NCBI RefSeq assembly: GCF_041107455.1
Contig: NZ_JBGBPY010000001.1
Coordinates: 1-64,000 of the forward strand
Direction of reading: 5' to 3'
From: Rhodanobacter humi
GTDB taxonomy: Bacteria; Pseudomonadota; Gammaproteobacteria; Xanthomonadales; Rhodanobacteraceae
Length of the DNA stretch: 64,000 nt
The stretch's first letter is position 1; every line of letters starts with the position of its first letter. This document shows positions 54,478-62,273 of the stretch, piece after piece. The notes under the pieces are model-generated. The model searched no databases and was not told where the DNA came from. It was given only the letters and a program-made list of their open reading frames with translations. The position numbers were made by a program, and so were the translations under genes.

Positions 54478-54511
54478 GCGGGCATTGCAGCGCCTGTACA
54501 CCGCGCCGGCG

Positions 54512-54525
54512 ATGACGCAAGTCAA
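54512..54525. promoter_or_regulatory. FNR-type site heading the DUF2249-to-nadB operon
   Basis: ATGAC-GCAA-GTCAA, 35 bases before the DUF2249 gene start. Confidence 0.65.
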
Positions 54526-54554
54526 GCGCCGGCGCGACGACCGTCATCCGCGCG

Positions 54555-55874
54555 TCAGAACTTGTACGCGATCATCAGGCGGTCATAGACGAAAGGCTGG
54601 TTGCCCGGGTTCAGGCCGATGCCGCCCGTGGAGCGCTCCCAGCGGTTGCGCAGCGACAGGCCCTTGAGATAGCCGTCGAAGTTGTAGGCGACGTCGAAAT
54701 ACACGTCGTGGCTGTCGCCGCGCAATGCCGTGGCGTATCGGGCATAGGCGGCAGTCAGCTGCAGCCGGTCGTCGAACAGGCCGTAGGCGAAGCGGGCCTT
54801 CCAGGCGTGCCCCGGCCCCTGCTCCACGAGGCCGCGGATCATCGAGGTGGTGTACAGCGGGTCGCTGGCCCAGCCCGCCGTGTAGGGCGAAACCAGGGCG
54901 CCGTCGCCGATCGCGCCGTTCTGCCGCTCGATCCGGTTCCAGGACACGTCGAACCTGCCATGCGGGATGTTGACGCCGGCATCGGCGCCCCAGACCCGGC
55001 TCTCCACCTTGTCGCCGCCCACGCCGAACAGCTGCGCCCGGTTCGCCGCCAGCAGGCTGCCCGCCCCCGCGTGCTCGGTGACGTACTGCGCGGCGACGAA
55101 CGGATCGAAGCCGCTGCCGGTCCTGAACGTGTAGCTGCCTTCGGCGTAGCCCATCTGTGCGAAGTCGATGAAGTCGTAGTACCAGGCCTGCCCCTTGAAG
55201 CCGCCAGCCGCGTAGGTGGTGCCCAGCGCCCAGGTGCCGGACGTGGTCCCGGCCGTGGACGGCAGGCCGCCGAGGCCGCCGTACATCGTGTCGCCGTGGT
55301 ATGCGGTCGGGTAGTAGAGGTTGTCGAGGTGGTAGCCGTCCGAGGTGCGGCTCTTCCAGCCGTAGCTGCGCAGCGCGACGATGTCCCAGCCCTTGGCCGG
55401 CGTGAGCACGGCCTGCAGCGCCTGGTACGAGGCCGGCAGCACGCGCGCGTCGCTGCTGCCCATCCACGGCGTGTTGAGGTATTGCTGGCCCGCGCGCAGC
55501 AGCACGTCGTCGTTCCGGTACTGCACGTAGGCCTGGCCCAGCGCGCTGAGGCTGTTGCCCTCGCCCATCATGGTGGTGTCAATCCTGGCCGGGTTCGAAG
55601 CCTGCGTGCCGAACGCGTTGGCGCTCAGCAGCGAGGCGCCGAGGCTGAAGCCACCGCCGAAGTCCGCCGTGCGCAGGTTGAGCAGCACGGCACCGGACAG
55701 CGCGCTCGCGTCGGGCTTCGCGTCGCTGGAGTAGAGGCGGTTGAAATCGTACAGGCGCAATTCGCCGTCGACGTGGCCCTGGGTGAAGACGTCGCTCAAG
55801 GCATCGGCGTGGACACCGGGGCTGAGGCTGCCGAGCAAGGCAGCGGCGACAAGAGCGGCAAGGGTGTGGCGCAT
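54555..55874 (-). CDS. OprD-family outer-membrane porin
   Basis: The 439-residue product has a signal peptide ending GVHADA, then the OprD barrel start (GHVDGELRLYDFNRLYSSDA) and an aromatic C-terminus (DRLMIAYKF). OprD porins take up small acids, amino acids or nitrate-like solutes. Its place between the anaerobic operon and the nitrite-reductase genes suggests uptake of a substrate for that metabolism, but the specificity is unknown. Confidence 0.82.
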   Translation of the reverse strand: MRHTLAALVAAALLGSLSPGVHADALSDVFTQGHVDGELRLYDFNRLYSSDAKPDASALSGAVLLNLRTADFGGGFSLGASLLSANAFGTQASNPARIDTTMMGEGNSLSALGQAYVQYRNDDVLLRAGQQYLNTPWMGSSDARVLPASYQALQAVLTPAKGWDIVALRSYGWKSRTSDGYHLDNLYYPTAYHGDTMYGGLGGLPSTAGTTSGTWALGTTYAAGGFKGQAWYYDFIDFAQMGYAEGSYTFRTGSGFDPFVAAQYVTEHAGAGSLLAANRAQLFGVGGDKVESRVWGADAGVNIPHGRFDVSWNRIERQNGAIGDGALVSPYTAGWASDPLYTTSMIRGLVEQGPGHAWKARFAYGLFDDRLQLTAAYARYATALRGDSHDVYFDVAYNFDGYLKGLSLRNRWERSTGGIGLNPGNQPFVYDRLMIAYKF

Positions 55875-56001
55875 GGTCAGGCTCCGGACATGGGGAAAGG
55901 GGTGGGCCGGGCACGGCGCGACTGCCGCGCTGCGGGCGGCTGGTCGCATGCATTCGCGTTGCCCGGCGGGAAGGCCGGTCGTCACCGGTCGGCGCGGCCG
56001 G

Positions 56002-56568
56002 TCAGGTTCCGCCGAGCTGGCGGCGGATCGCCTCGACGAACACCGAATCGAGCCGGCCGATGTGGCTGGTGCGCGCCACGATGCGGCCGTCGGCATCGAG
56101 CAGGATCAGTTCGCTGGAATGGTTGAATTCGCCGTCCGGCAACTGGCGGTATTGCAGGCCGAGCACGCCGGACAGCTGGCGCGCGCCGGCCGGCTCGACC
56201 CGCGCCAGCGTCCACGCGGGCGCATCGAGCTTGCGCTTCTCCGCATAGCCGTGCAGGGCGGCCACGCTGTCGCGGGCCGGGTCGAAGCTCACCGCGAGCA
56301 GGTCGATCTTCGCGCGCTCGGCCGGGGTGAGCGCGTTGCGGGTGGCGCGCATGCTGTCGATGATCATCGGGCAGACCATCTGGCAGGAGGCGTAGAACAT
56401 CGTCACCAGCTGCGGCCGGCCGCGGCGCTCGGCGAGCAGTTGCCGATGGCCGTCCTGGTCGGTGAGTTGCAGCTTGAGGTGGTAGATGGAGTCGCCGGGC
56501 AGCGGCTGGGTGGCGTGGGTGGTGGTGAACGGGAGCATCAGGACAAGAAGCAGGAGCAGTTGTTTCAT
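56002..56568 (-). CDS. SCO1/SenC-family copper chaperone
   Basis: The 188-residue thioredoxin-fold protein has an N-terminal signal or anchor, the copper-binding CxxxC in FYASCQMVCPM and the distal His in EFNHSSEL. SCO proteins load copper into oxidases and, in denitrifiers, help supply copper enzymes such as NirK. It lies downstream of nirK-nirV in the same direction. Confidence 0.88.
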   Translation of the reverse strand: MKQLLLLLVLMLPFTTTHATQPLPGDSIYHLKLQLTDQDGHRQLLAERRGRPQLVTMFYASCQMVCPMIIDSMRATRNALTPAERAKIDLLAVSFDPARDSVAALHGYAEKRKLDAPAWTLARVEPAGARQLSGVLGLQYRQLPDGEFNHSSELILLDADGRIVARTSHIGRLDSVFVEAIRRQLGGT

Positions 56569-56751
56569 GGTGTGCCTCGCAAGACTTGCTTCGCTGTACT
56601 CATGTCGGGAGAGGGCTTTCCTGCCCTCCCCCGACTCGCCGAAGCCGGCCGCAGGCCGGCTTCGGCTCCGCCGCGGAATCGCGAGGCGATTCCGCGCGTG
56701 CGGCCCATCCATGGGCCGCGGCTCCCCCAGCTGCTCCGCGCGGCTTGCCGC

Positions 56752-57513
56752 TCAGGGCTTCGCACAGCGGAAGCCCATGTTGTTGGTGGTGTCCGACGCC
56801 TTCAGCGCGGAAAGCATCGCGATGCGCATCAACACCGCGTAGTTCTCCTTCTGCTGCAGGCTGATCGCGCCGGCGCCGCAGAACTTCAGCACGTCGGGAT
56901 CGCCCTGGTCGCGGCTGTCGCTGGCGACCAGCAGTGCGTTGTAGTCGTCCACCCATTCCCACACCGGCTCGGTGATGTTGCGCACGCCATAAGCGTTCGC
57001 GGCGCCGCCGATGTCGGGCAGCGGCGCGCTGGACGGGCGCGAGTACCAGGCCAGCAGGTGCTCGCGCCAGGCCGGGTCGTTGCGCGCGTCACGACGGGTG
57101 GCGTCGGCGGCGGCCGCGTATTCCCATTCGTACCAGGTGGGCAGGCGCGCGCCTTCGCTCTCGCAGTAGGCCGCGGCGGCGAACCAGCTCACCCGGGTCA
57201 CCGGCTGGCGCGGCTTCGCTTCCCGGCCGAGCGCGAGCGGGCCGGCCCAGTGGCTGAGGTAGCGCGCGTCGGCGAGGATGCCGGCGACGCGGTCGCGCCG
57301 CCATTCGGGGTGGGTCTTCACGAAGGCCAGGAACTCGGCGTTGGTGACCGGCTCGACGCGCAGGCGGAACGGCGCGATCTGCGCGGGCGCCGCCTTGCCG
57401 TCGGCCGGCATCACGCTGGCGAAGCGCCCTCCCGGCAGCGCGGCGTAATCCGCCGCCGCTGCCGGCAAGGCCAGCACCAGACCCAGCCATGCGAGTGCAT
57501 GGTGCAGGCGCAT
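56752..57513 (-). CDS. nirV: NirV-like formylglycine-generating-enzyme-fold protein
   Basis: The 253-residue exported protein has a signal peptide (ending LPAAAADY) and the SUMF1/FGE fold (EPVTNAEFLAFVKTHPEW, PVTRVSWFAAAAYCESEGAR, LPTWYEWEYAAAA, NNMGFRCAKP). A homologous protein, NirV, accompanies nirK in many denitrifiers and is needed for or helps nitrite reductase maturation. It begins two bases after the nirK stop. Confidence 0.85.
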   Translation of the reverse strand: MRLHHALAWLGLVLALPAAAADYAALPGGRFASVMPADGKAAPAQIAPFRLRVEPVTNAEFLAFVKTHPEWRRDRVAGILADARYLSHWAGPLALGREAKPRQPVTRVSWFAAAAYCESEGARLPTWYEWEYAAAADATRRDARNDPAWREHLLAWYSRPSSAPLPDIGGAANAYGVRNITEPVWEWVDDYNALLVASDSRDQGDPDVLKFCGAGAISLQQKENYAVLMRIAMLSALKASDTTNNMGFRCAKP

Positions 57514-57515
57514 CG

Positions 57516-59051
57516 TCAGTGCTCCGCGTTCACCACCGGGCCCGCCCCGGCACGCGCCTTGGTCACGTCGTCCTTGCTGAACTGGCCACCCGGGTTGCCC
57601 CAGCTGTTGATCACGTAGGTGAGGATGTTCGCCACCTCGTCGTCGGTGAGCTGGCTCATCGGCGGCATCACCGAGTCGTACTCGTGGCCGTTGACCTTGA
57701 TCTTGCCGTTGAGGCCATGGGTGACGATGCTCATCGCGCGCTTCGGATCGGCCGCCAGGAAGTCGGACTTGGCCAGCGGCGGGAACACGTTCGGCAGGCC
57801 TTCGCCGTTCGCCTGGTGGCAGACCGAGCAGGTGCCGGTGAACAGCTGCTTGCCCGCGGCGACCTGGTCCGCCTTGGTCAGCGTGCCCGCCGCATGCGCC
57901 TTGGCCGCCGCGCTCACCGCCTTCAGGTTCGGTTCCGAGCGATCGCCCAGGTAGACGGAGTCCACTTCCTTGCCCGAGTAGACCAGCTTGTTCTCCGGAC
58001 CGTCGACTTTCAGGATGCCCAGTGCGCCCTTGTTGAACGCGCGGAAGATCGAGTGGTCGACCAGCACGTAGCTGCCCGGCACGTCGGTGTGGAACTCCAC
58101 GATCGCCGCACCGCCGGCGGGGATCAGCGTGGTCTGCACGTTGTGCTGGGCCACCGTGCCGCCTTCGGGCTGCACGCGGTCGAAGATCTCGCCGATCACG
58201 TGGAAGCTCGACACCAGGTTGGGGCCGCCGTTGCCCACGAACAGGCGCACGTTCTGGTTGGTCCTGGCGGTGAGCGCGTTGTCGCCGGTGAGCGCGCCCT
58301 CCTTGCCGTTGAACAGCACGTAGGTGGGCTTCTCGTCGATCGCCTTCTCCATGTCGAACGGCTGCAGGCCTTTCTCGCGGTACTTGCCCGTGGTGTAGAA
58401 GTCGCCCTGCATCACGTAGTACTCGTGGTCCACCTTCGGCAGGCCCTCCGGCGGCTCGACCAGGATCAGGCCGTACATGCCGTTGGCGATGTGCATGCCC
58501 ACCGGCGCGGTGGCGCAGTGGTAGACGTAGATGCCCTGGTTCAGCGCCTTGAAGGTGAACTGCGACTCGTGGCCCGGCGCGGTGAAGCTGGACGCCGCGC
58601 CGCCGCCCGGGCCGGTGACGCCGTGCAGGTCGATGTTGTGCGGCATCTTGCTGTCCGGCGCGTTCTTCAGGTGGAACTCCACCGTGTCGCCCTGGCGCAC
58701 GCGGATGAAGCTGCCCGGCACGGTGCCGCCGAAGGTCCAGAACGTGTACGTCACGCCCTCGGAGATCGGCATCTCCTTCTCCACCACTTCCAGCTCCACG
58801 ATGACCTTGGCCGGATAGTTGCGATTGACCGGTGGCGGCACGTGCGGCGGGCTGGTCAGCACCGCGTGGATCGGTGCGCCCTGCGGCGGGCCGAAGTCGG
58901 CGGGCGCGAGATCGAGCGGTGCGGGGGCGGCGTGCGCGGCGCCGGCGATGCCTGCCGCGACCGACGACAGGCCGCCGTCGCGCCTGCCGTCGCCGCAGGC
59001 GGCGAGCAACATCGTGGCGGTCATGGCGGCTACACACAATGCGTACTTCAT
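57516..59051 (-). CDS. nirK: Copper nitrite reductase with C-terminal cytochrome c
   Basis: The 511-residue protein reduces nitrite to NO in the periplasm. The N-terminal lipobox (MLLAACGDG) suggests membrane attachment. Two cupredoxin domains carry type 1 ligands (His in MPHNIDLHG, Cys in YHCATAPVG, His and Met in MHIANGMYG) and type 2 His plus the catalytic Asp-His pair (SSFHVIGE). A c-type heme domain follows ([11 protein letters not shown], axial Met in DSVMPPM), giving built-in electron delivery. Perfect FNR-type dyad 55 bases upstream. Confidence 0.95.
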   Translation of the reverse strand: MKYALCVAAMTATMLLAACGDGRRDGGLSSVAAGIAGAAHAAPAPLDLAPADFGPPQGAPIHAVLTSPPHVPPPVNRNYPAKVIVELEVVEKEMPISEGVTYTFWTFGGTVPGSFIRVRQGDTVEFHLKNAPDSKMPHNIDLHGVTGPGGGAASSFTAPGHESQFTFKALNQGIYVYHCATAPVGMHIANGMYGLILVEPPEGLPKVDHEYYVMQGDFYTTGKYREKGLQPFDMEKAIDEKPTYVLFNGKEGALTGDNALTARTNQNVRLFVGNGGPNLVSSFHVIGEIFDRVQPEGGTVAQHNVQTTLIPAGGAAIVEFHTDVPGSYVLVDHSIFRAFNKGALGILKVDGPENKLVYSGKEVDSVYLGDRSEPNLKAVSAAAKAHAAGTLTKADQVAAGKQLFTGTCSVCHQANGEGLPNVFPPLAKSDFLAADPKRAMSIVTHGLNGKIKVNGHEYDSVMPPMSQLTDDEVANILTYVINSWGNPGGQFSKDDVTKARAGAGPVVNAEH

Positions 59052-59105
59052 GGGATGGCTCCTTGGTGTCCGGCGCCATGCTGCCCAGCTCGTCGCGGGC
59101 CCCGT

Positions 59106-59119
59106 TTGACCGCAGTCAA
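59106..59119. promoter_or_regulatory. FNR-type site upstream of nirK
   Basis: TTGAC-CGCA-GTCAA, a perfect dyad 55 bases before the nirK start. Confidence 0.75.
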
Positions 59120-59206
59120 TTGCGGCAACGCAACTGCCCGGGTGCGTCAAGTCACCACAGCGCGACGCAATCCCGACGTGCCCGGCATCGCCGGCACGGA
59201 CACGGA

Positions 59207-59230
59207 AACGGCCCGCGCGAGCGGGCCGTT
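59207..59230. terminator. Terminator of cytochrome b561 gene
   Basis: Perfect 10-base stem AACGGCCCGC/GCGGGCCGTT with a GCGA loop, 42 bases after the leftward b561 stop, followed by TTTCC on that strand. Confidence 0.75.
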
Positions 59231-59271
59231 CGTCGTGGCAAGGTCAGGCGTCGGGGGTTGCCCGGGACTGC

Positions 59272-59823
59272 TCAATCCCGCTGCGGCAGCATGCGGCGCA
59301 AGGTGTTGTCGCGCGTCCAGTAGTGGTGGAACAGCGCCGCCGCGGCGTGCAGGCCGATCAGGTAGTAGCCGAGCGTGCCGATGGTTTCGTGGATGCCCTC
59401 CAGCGTATGGCCCAGGTCCTTGTCGGCAGCGGTCAAGGCGGGCAGTTGCAGCCCGAAGAACGGGATCGGCTTGCCCTCTGCGCCCAGCGTGAGCCAGCCC
59501 AGGATCGGCATGGCCAGCAGGAACGCGTACAGCGCCAGGTGCACCAGCGCGGCCAGGCGTTCCTGCATGACCGGCAGCGGCGGGTGAACCGGCGGCCTGC
59601 GGCCGCCCATGCGGCGCAGCGCCAGGCGTATCGGCAACAACGCCAGCACGCTCAGGCCCAGCATGTAGTGCCAGTTCATCATTCCCGCACGCCCCGCGCT
59701 GCCGCGCGGGTAGATGCCGCGCAACTCCATCAGCGCGTACACGGCGATCAACAGCAGCAGGGTCAGCCAGTGCAGCGCGATCAGTGCGCTGCTGTAACGC
59801 GCGGGGGTGTGCTTGAAGCCCAT
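59272..59823 (-). CDS. Cytochrome b561
   Basis: The 183-residue, four-helix diheme protein has the conserved His pairs (ALIALHWLTLLLL, MMNWHYMLGLSVL, LVHLALYAF, GLHAAAALFHHYW). It exchanges electrons between the quinone pool and a periplasmic or superoxide partner. It lies between the FNR gene and nirK in the same direction. Confidence 0.88.
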   Translation of the reverse strand: MGFKHTPARYSSALIALHWLTLLLLIAVYALMELRGIYPRGSAGRAGMMNWHYMLGLSVLALLPIRLALRRMGGRRPPVHPPLPVMQERLAALVHLALYAFLLAMPILGWLTLGAEGKPIPFFGLQLPALTAADKDLGHTLEGIHETIGTLGYYLIGLHAAAALFHHYWTRDNTLRRMLPQRD

Positions 59824-59879
59824 GGCTCGCTCCTTCCGTCGGGATGGTCCAATCGTGGCGCGCCCCGCTTAGATCCTGC

Positions 59880-60632
59880 TCAGGCCGTCAGCAGGTTCTG
59901 TCCGAGCTCGCGCAGTTGCTGCTGGTCGCGCAGATGCAGCACGCGCCCCTTGATCGCCACCAGCCCCTTCGCGCGGAAGCGGCTCAGCGTGCGGCTCACC
60001 GTCTCGGCGGCGAGGCTGAGGTAACTGGCGATGTCGCTGCGCGACATGCTGAGCTGGTAATGCGTGCCGGAGAAGCCGCGCACGGCATGGCGCTCGCCAA
60101 GATCGACCAGGAAAGCCGCCAGGCGCTCGTCGGCGCTGTGGTCGCCGGCCAGCAGCCGCGCCGCGCCGAGCGGCCGGCTGATCAAGCGGAACAGGTGCCG
60201 CTGCACCGCGGGCTGGCGCGTGGCCAGCACGCTCATCGCGGGGAACGAGAAACGGCAGAATTGCGCGTCGTCCAGCGCCACCGCATCGCATGGGAAACGG
60301 TCGGGGTAGATCGCGTCCAGGCCGATCACCTCGCCCGGCAGGAAGAAGCCGAGCACGTGCTCGCGGCCCTGGTGGTCCAGCTGGCGCGTCTTCACCGTGC
60401 CGGCGCGCACCGCGTAGACCGCCTCGAACGGATCGCCCTGGTGGAACACCGCCTCGCCGGCGCGGTACGGCCCGAGGTGTTCCATCAGGCTGTGCAACGG
60501 CGACAGCTCGGGCTTGCCGTAGCCGACCATCGCGCAGACGCTGGACAAGGCGCAGGTGCGGCAGAAATCCGTGGCGCCGTCGGTGGCGACGGCGTCGGGC
60601 GCAAGGTGCCCGCTCATCGATCCCCTGCTCAT
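59880..60632 (-). CDS. FNR/ANR-type oxygen-sensing regulator
   Basis: About 250 residues of the Crp/Fnr family. N-terminal cysteines FCRTCALSSVC have the C-x2-C-x5-C spacing of the FNR 4Fe-4S cluster, and the fourth Cys is in AQFCRFSF, so it senses O2 directly; DNR proteins lack these. The recognition helix has E-x2-SR (AETVSRTLSRF), which reads TTGA half-sites. It overlaps hemN as ATGA; a second ATG at 60617 has a better AGGGG signal. It is the best candidate regulator for the FNR-type sites listed here. Confidence 0.92.
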   Translation of the reverse strand: MSRGSMSGHLAPDAVATDGATDFCRTCALSSVCAMVGYGKPELSPLHSLMEHLGPYRAGEAVFHQGDPFEAVYAVRAGTVKTRQLDHQGREHVLGFFLPGEVIGLDAIYPDRFPCDAVALDDAQFCRFSFPAMSVLATRQPAVQRHLFRLISRPLGAARLLAGDHSADERLAAFLVDLGERHAVRGFSGTHYQLSMSRSDIASYLSLAAETVSRTLSRFRAKGLVAIKGRVLHLRDQQQLRELGQNLLTA

Positions 60633-62026
60633 ATCGCCCGCGAGAACCGGGTCGGCGCCGCCTTGCCGAGGTAGGCGTCGAAGCACATGGCCACGATGCG
60701 CAGCAGCAGCCGCCCACGCGGCGTGACCCGGATCGTGCGCTCGTCGAGCGTCACCAGGCCGTCGCCGGCCAGCGCGTGCAGGCGTTCCAGCTCGGCCGCG
60801 AAATACTCGGCGAACACGATGCCGCGGTGCTCGCCGAACGTGATCATGTCGAGTTCGCCGTAGCACATCAGCTGGCCGATCGCCTCGCGGCGGATCAGGT
60901 CGTCCTCGACCAGCGCGAGGCCGCGCGCCACCGGCAGGCGACCGTTGTCCAACGCGGCGTAGTAGCCGGTGAGGTCGCGCGCGCTCTGGCTGTAGCTGTC
61001 GCCGATGCGGCCGATCGCGCTCACGCCCAGACCCACGATGTCGCACTCGCCATGGGTGGAATAGCCCTGGAAATTGCGCTGCAGCGTGCCGGCGCGCTGC
61101 GCCGCCACCAGTTCGTCGTCGGCGCGCGCGAAGTGGTCCATGCCCACGTAGGCGTAGCCCGCCTCGTCGAGGCGCGCCAGCGCGCGGCCGATCAGGGCGA
61201 GGCGCGTGGCCGGGTCGGGCAGCTCGGCGGCGTCGATCTGCCGCTGCGCCTTGAACATCTCCGGCAGGTGCGCGTAGGCGTAGACCGCCACGCGATCCGG
61301 CGCCAGCGCGACCACCTCGTCCAGCGTGTGCTCGAAGCCCGCCACGGTCTGCCGCGGCAGGCCGTAGATCAGGTCCACGCTGGTCGAGCGGAAGCCGCTG
61401 GCGCGCGCCGCCTCCAGCACCTCGCGGGTCTGCGCCACGCTCTGGATGCGGTTCACCGCCGCCTGCACCGCGGGGTCGAAATCCTGGATGCCCACCGAGA
61501 TGCGGTTGAAGCCCAGCTCGCCCATGCCGCGGATGTAGTCGGCGTCGGCGAAGCGCGGGTCGATCTCGATGCCGAACTCGCGACCGCGCTCGACGCTGAA
61601 GCTGAAGTGCCGCGCCAGCACGCCCATCAGCTCCTGCATGCGCGGCACGTCGAGGAAGTTCGGCGTACCGCCGCCGAAGTGCAGCTGGGTCACCTGGCGA
61701 TCGCGATCGAACAGCTTCGCCACCAGTTCGATCTCGCGGTACAGCCGCTCCAGGTAGCGGTCGGCCTTGCCCACGTCGCGGGTGATGATGCGGTTGCAGC
61801 CGCAGTAGAAGCACGGGCTGACGCAGAACGGCACATGCACGTAGATCGACAGCGGGCGCGGGATCGGCTCCTCGTTGGACGCCTGGATCGCCGAGCGCAA
61901 CGCGCGCTCGTCGAAGTCGCCGCGGAACTGCGGCGCCGTGGGGTAGCTGGTGTAGCGCGGACCGGCCATGTCGTAGCGCGCGATCAGTGCCGGATCGAAC
62001 TCGGGGATCTGGATGGCGTGGTTCAT
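60629..62026 (-). CDS. hemN: Oxygen-independent coproporphyrinogen III oxidase (HemN)
   Basis: The 465-residue radical-SAM enzyme has the cluster motif PFCVSPCFYCGCN (CxxxCxxC with extra Cys), HFGGGTPNFL and the C-terminal HemN cap. It makes heme without O2. It overlaps the FNR gene and starts 35 bases after a perfect FNR-type dyad. Confidence 0.95.
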   Translation of the reverse strand: MNHAIQIPEFDPALIARYDMAGPRYTSYPTAPQFRGDFDERALRSAIQASNEEPIPRPLSIYVHVPFCVSPCFYCGCNRIITRDVGKADRYLERLYREIELVAKLFDRDRQVTQLHFGGGTPNFLDVPRMQELMGVLARHFSFSVERGREFGIEIDPRFADADYIRGMGELGFNRISVGIQDFDPAVQAAVNRIQSVAQTREVLEAARASGFRSTSVDLIYGLPRQTVAGFEHTLDEVVALAPDRVAVYAYAHLPEMFKAQRQIDAAELPDPATRLALIGRALARLDEAGYAYVGMDHFARADDELVAAQRAGTLQRNFQGYSTHGECDIVGLGVSAIGRIGDSYSQSARDLTGYYAALDNGRLPVARGLALVEDDLIRREAIGQLMCYGELDMITFGEHRGIVFAEYFAAELERLHALAGDGLVTLDERTIRVTPRGRLLLRIVAMCFDAYLGKAAPTRFSRAI

Positions 62027-62060
62027 GGGCGCAGTGTGCGCAAGGGCTTGCGGGGAAGCT

Positions 62061-62074
62061 TTGACGCACGTCAA
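62061..62074. promoter_or_regulatory. FNR-type site upstream of hemN
   Basis: TTGAC-GCAC-GTCAA, a perfect dyad 35 bases before the hemN start. Confidence 0.75.
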
Positions 62075-62188
62075 ACCGGCTTGCGACGACTTCGCGCCCC
62101 ACCGCGCGCCGCCGCGGTTTCCCTGTCCTGCGCGATCCGCGTGCGTCGACATGCCGCAGCCGCTGCGACCGCGCCAATGCGGGCAGGA

Positions 62189-62202
62189 CTGACGCAGGTC
62201 AG
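62189..62202. promoter_or_regulatory. FNR-type site upstream of norB
   Basis: CTGAC-GCAG-GTCAG, a perfect dyad 72 bases before the norB start, in the intergenic region shared with hemN. Confidence 0.65.
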
Positions 62203-62273
62203 GAAGGGTCGACGGCCACGCACCTAGCATGCCGCGCGCCTTCCCCCTTCTCATGAGCCCCAAGGAGATTCGC

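Noticed and set aside
60290-62227. Long forward open frame opposite hemN and the FNR gene
   Set aside because: No start signal or family motifs; the reverse strand encodes both proteins completely.
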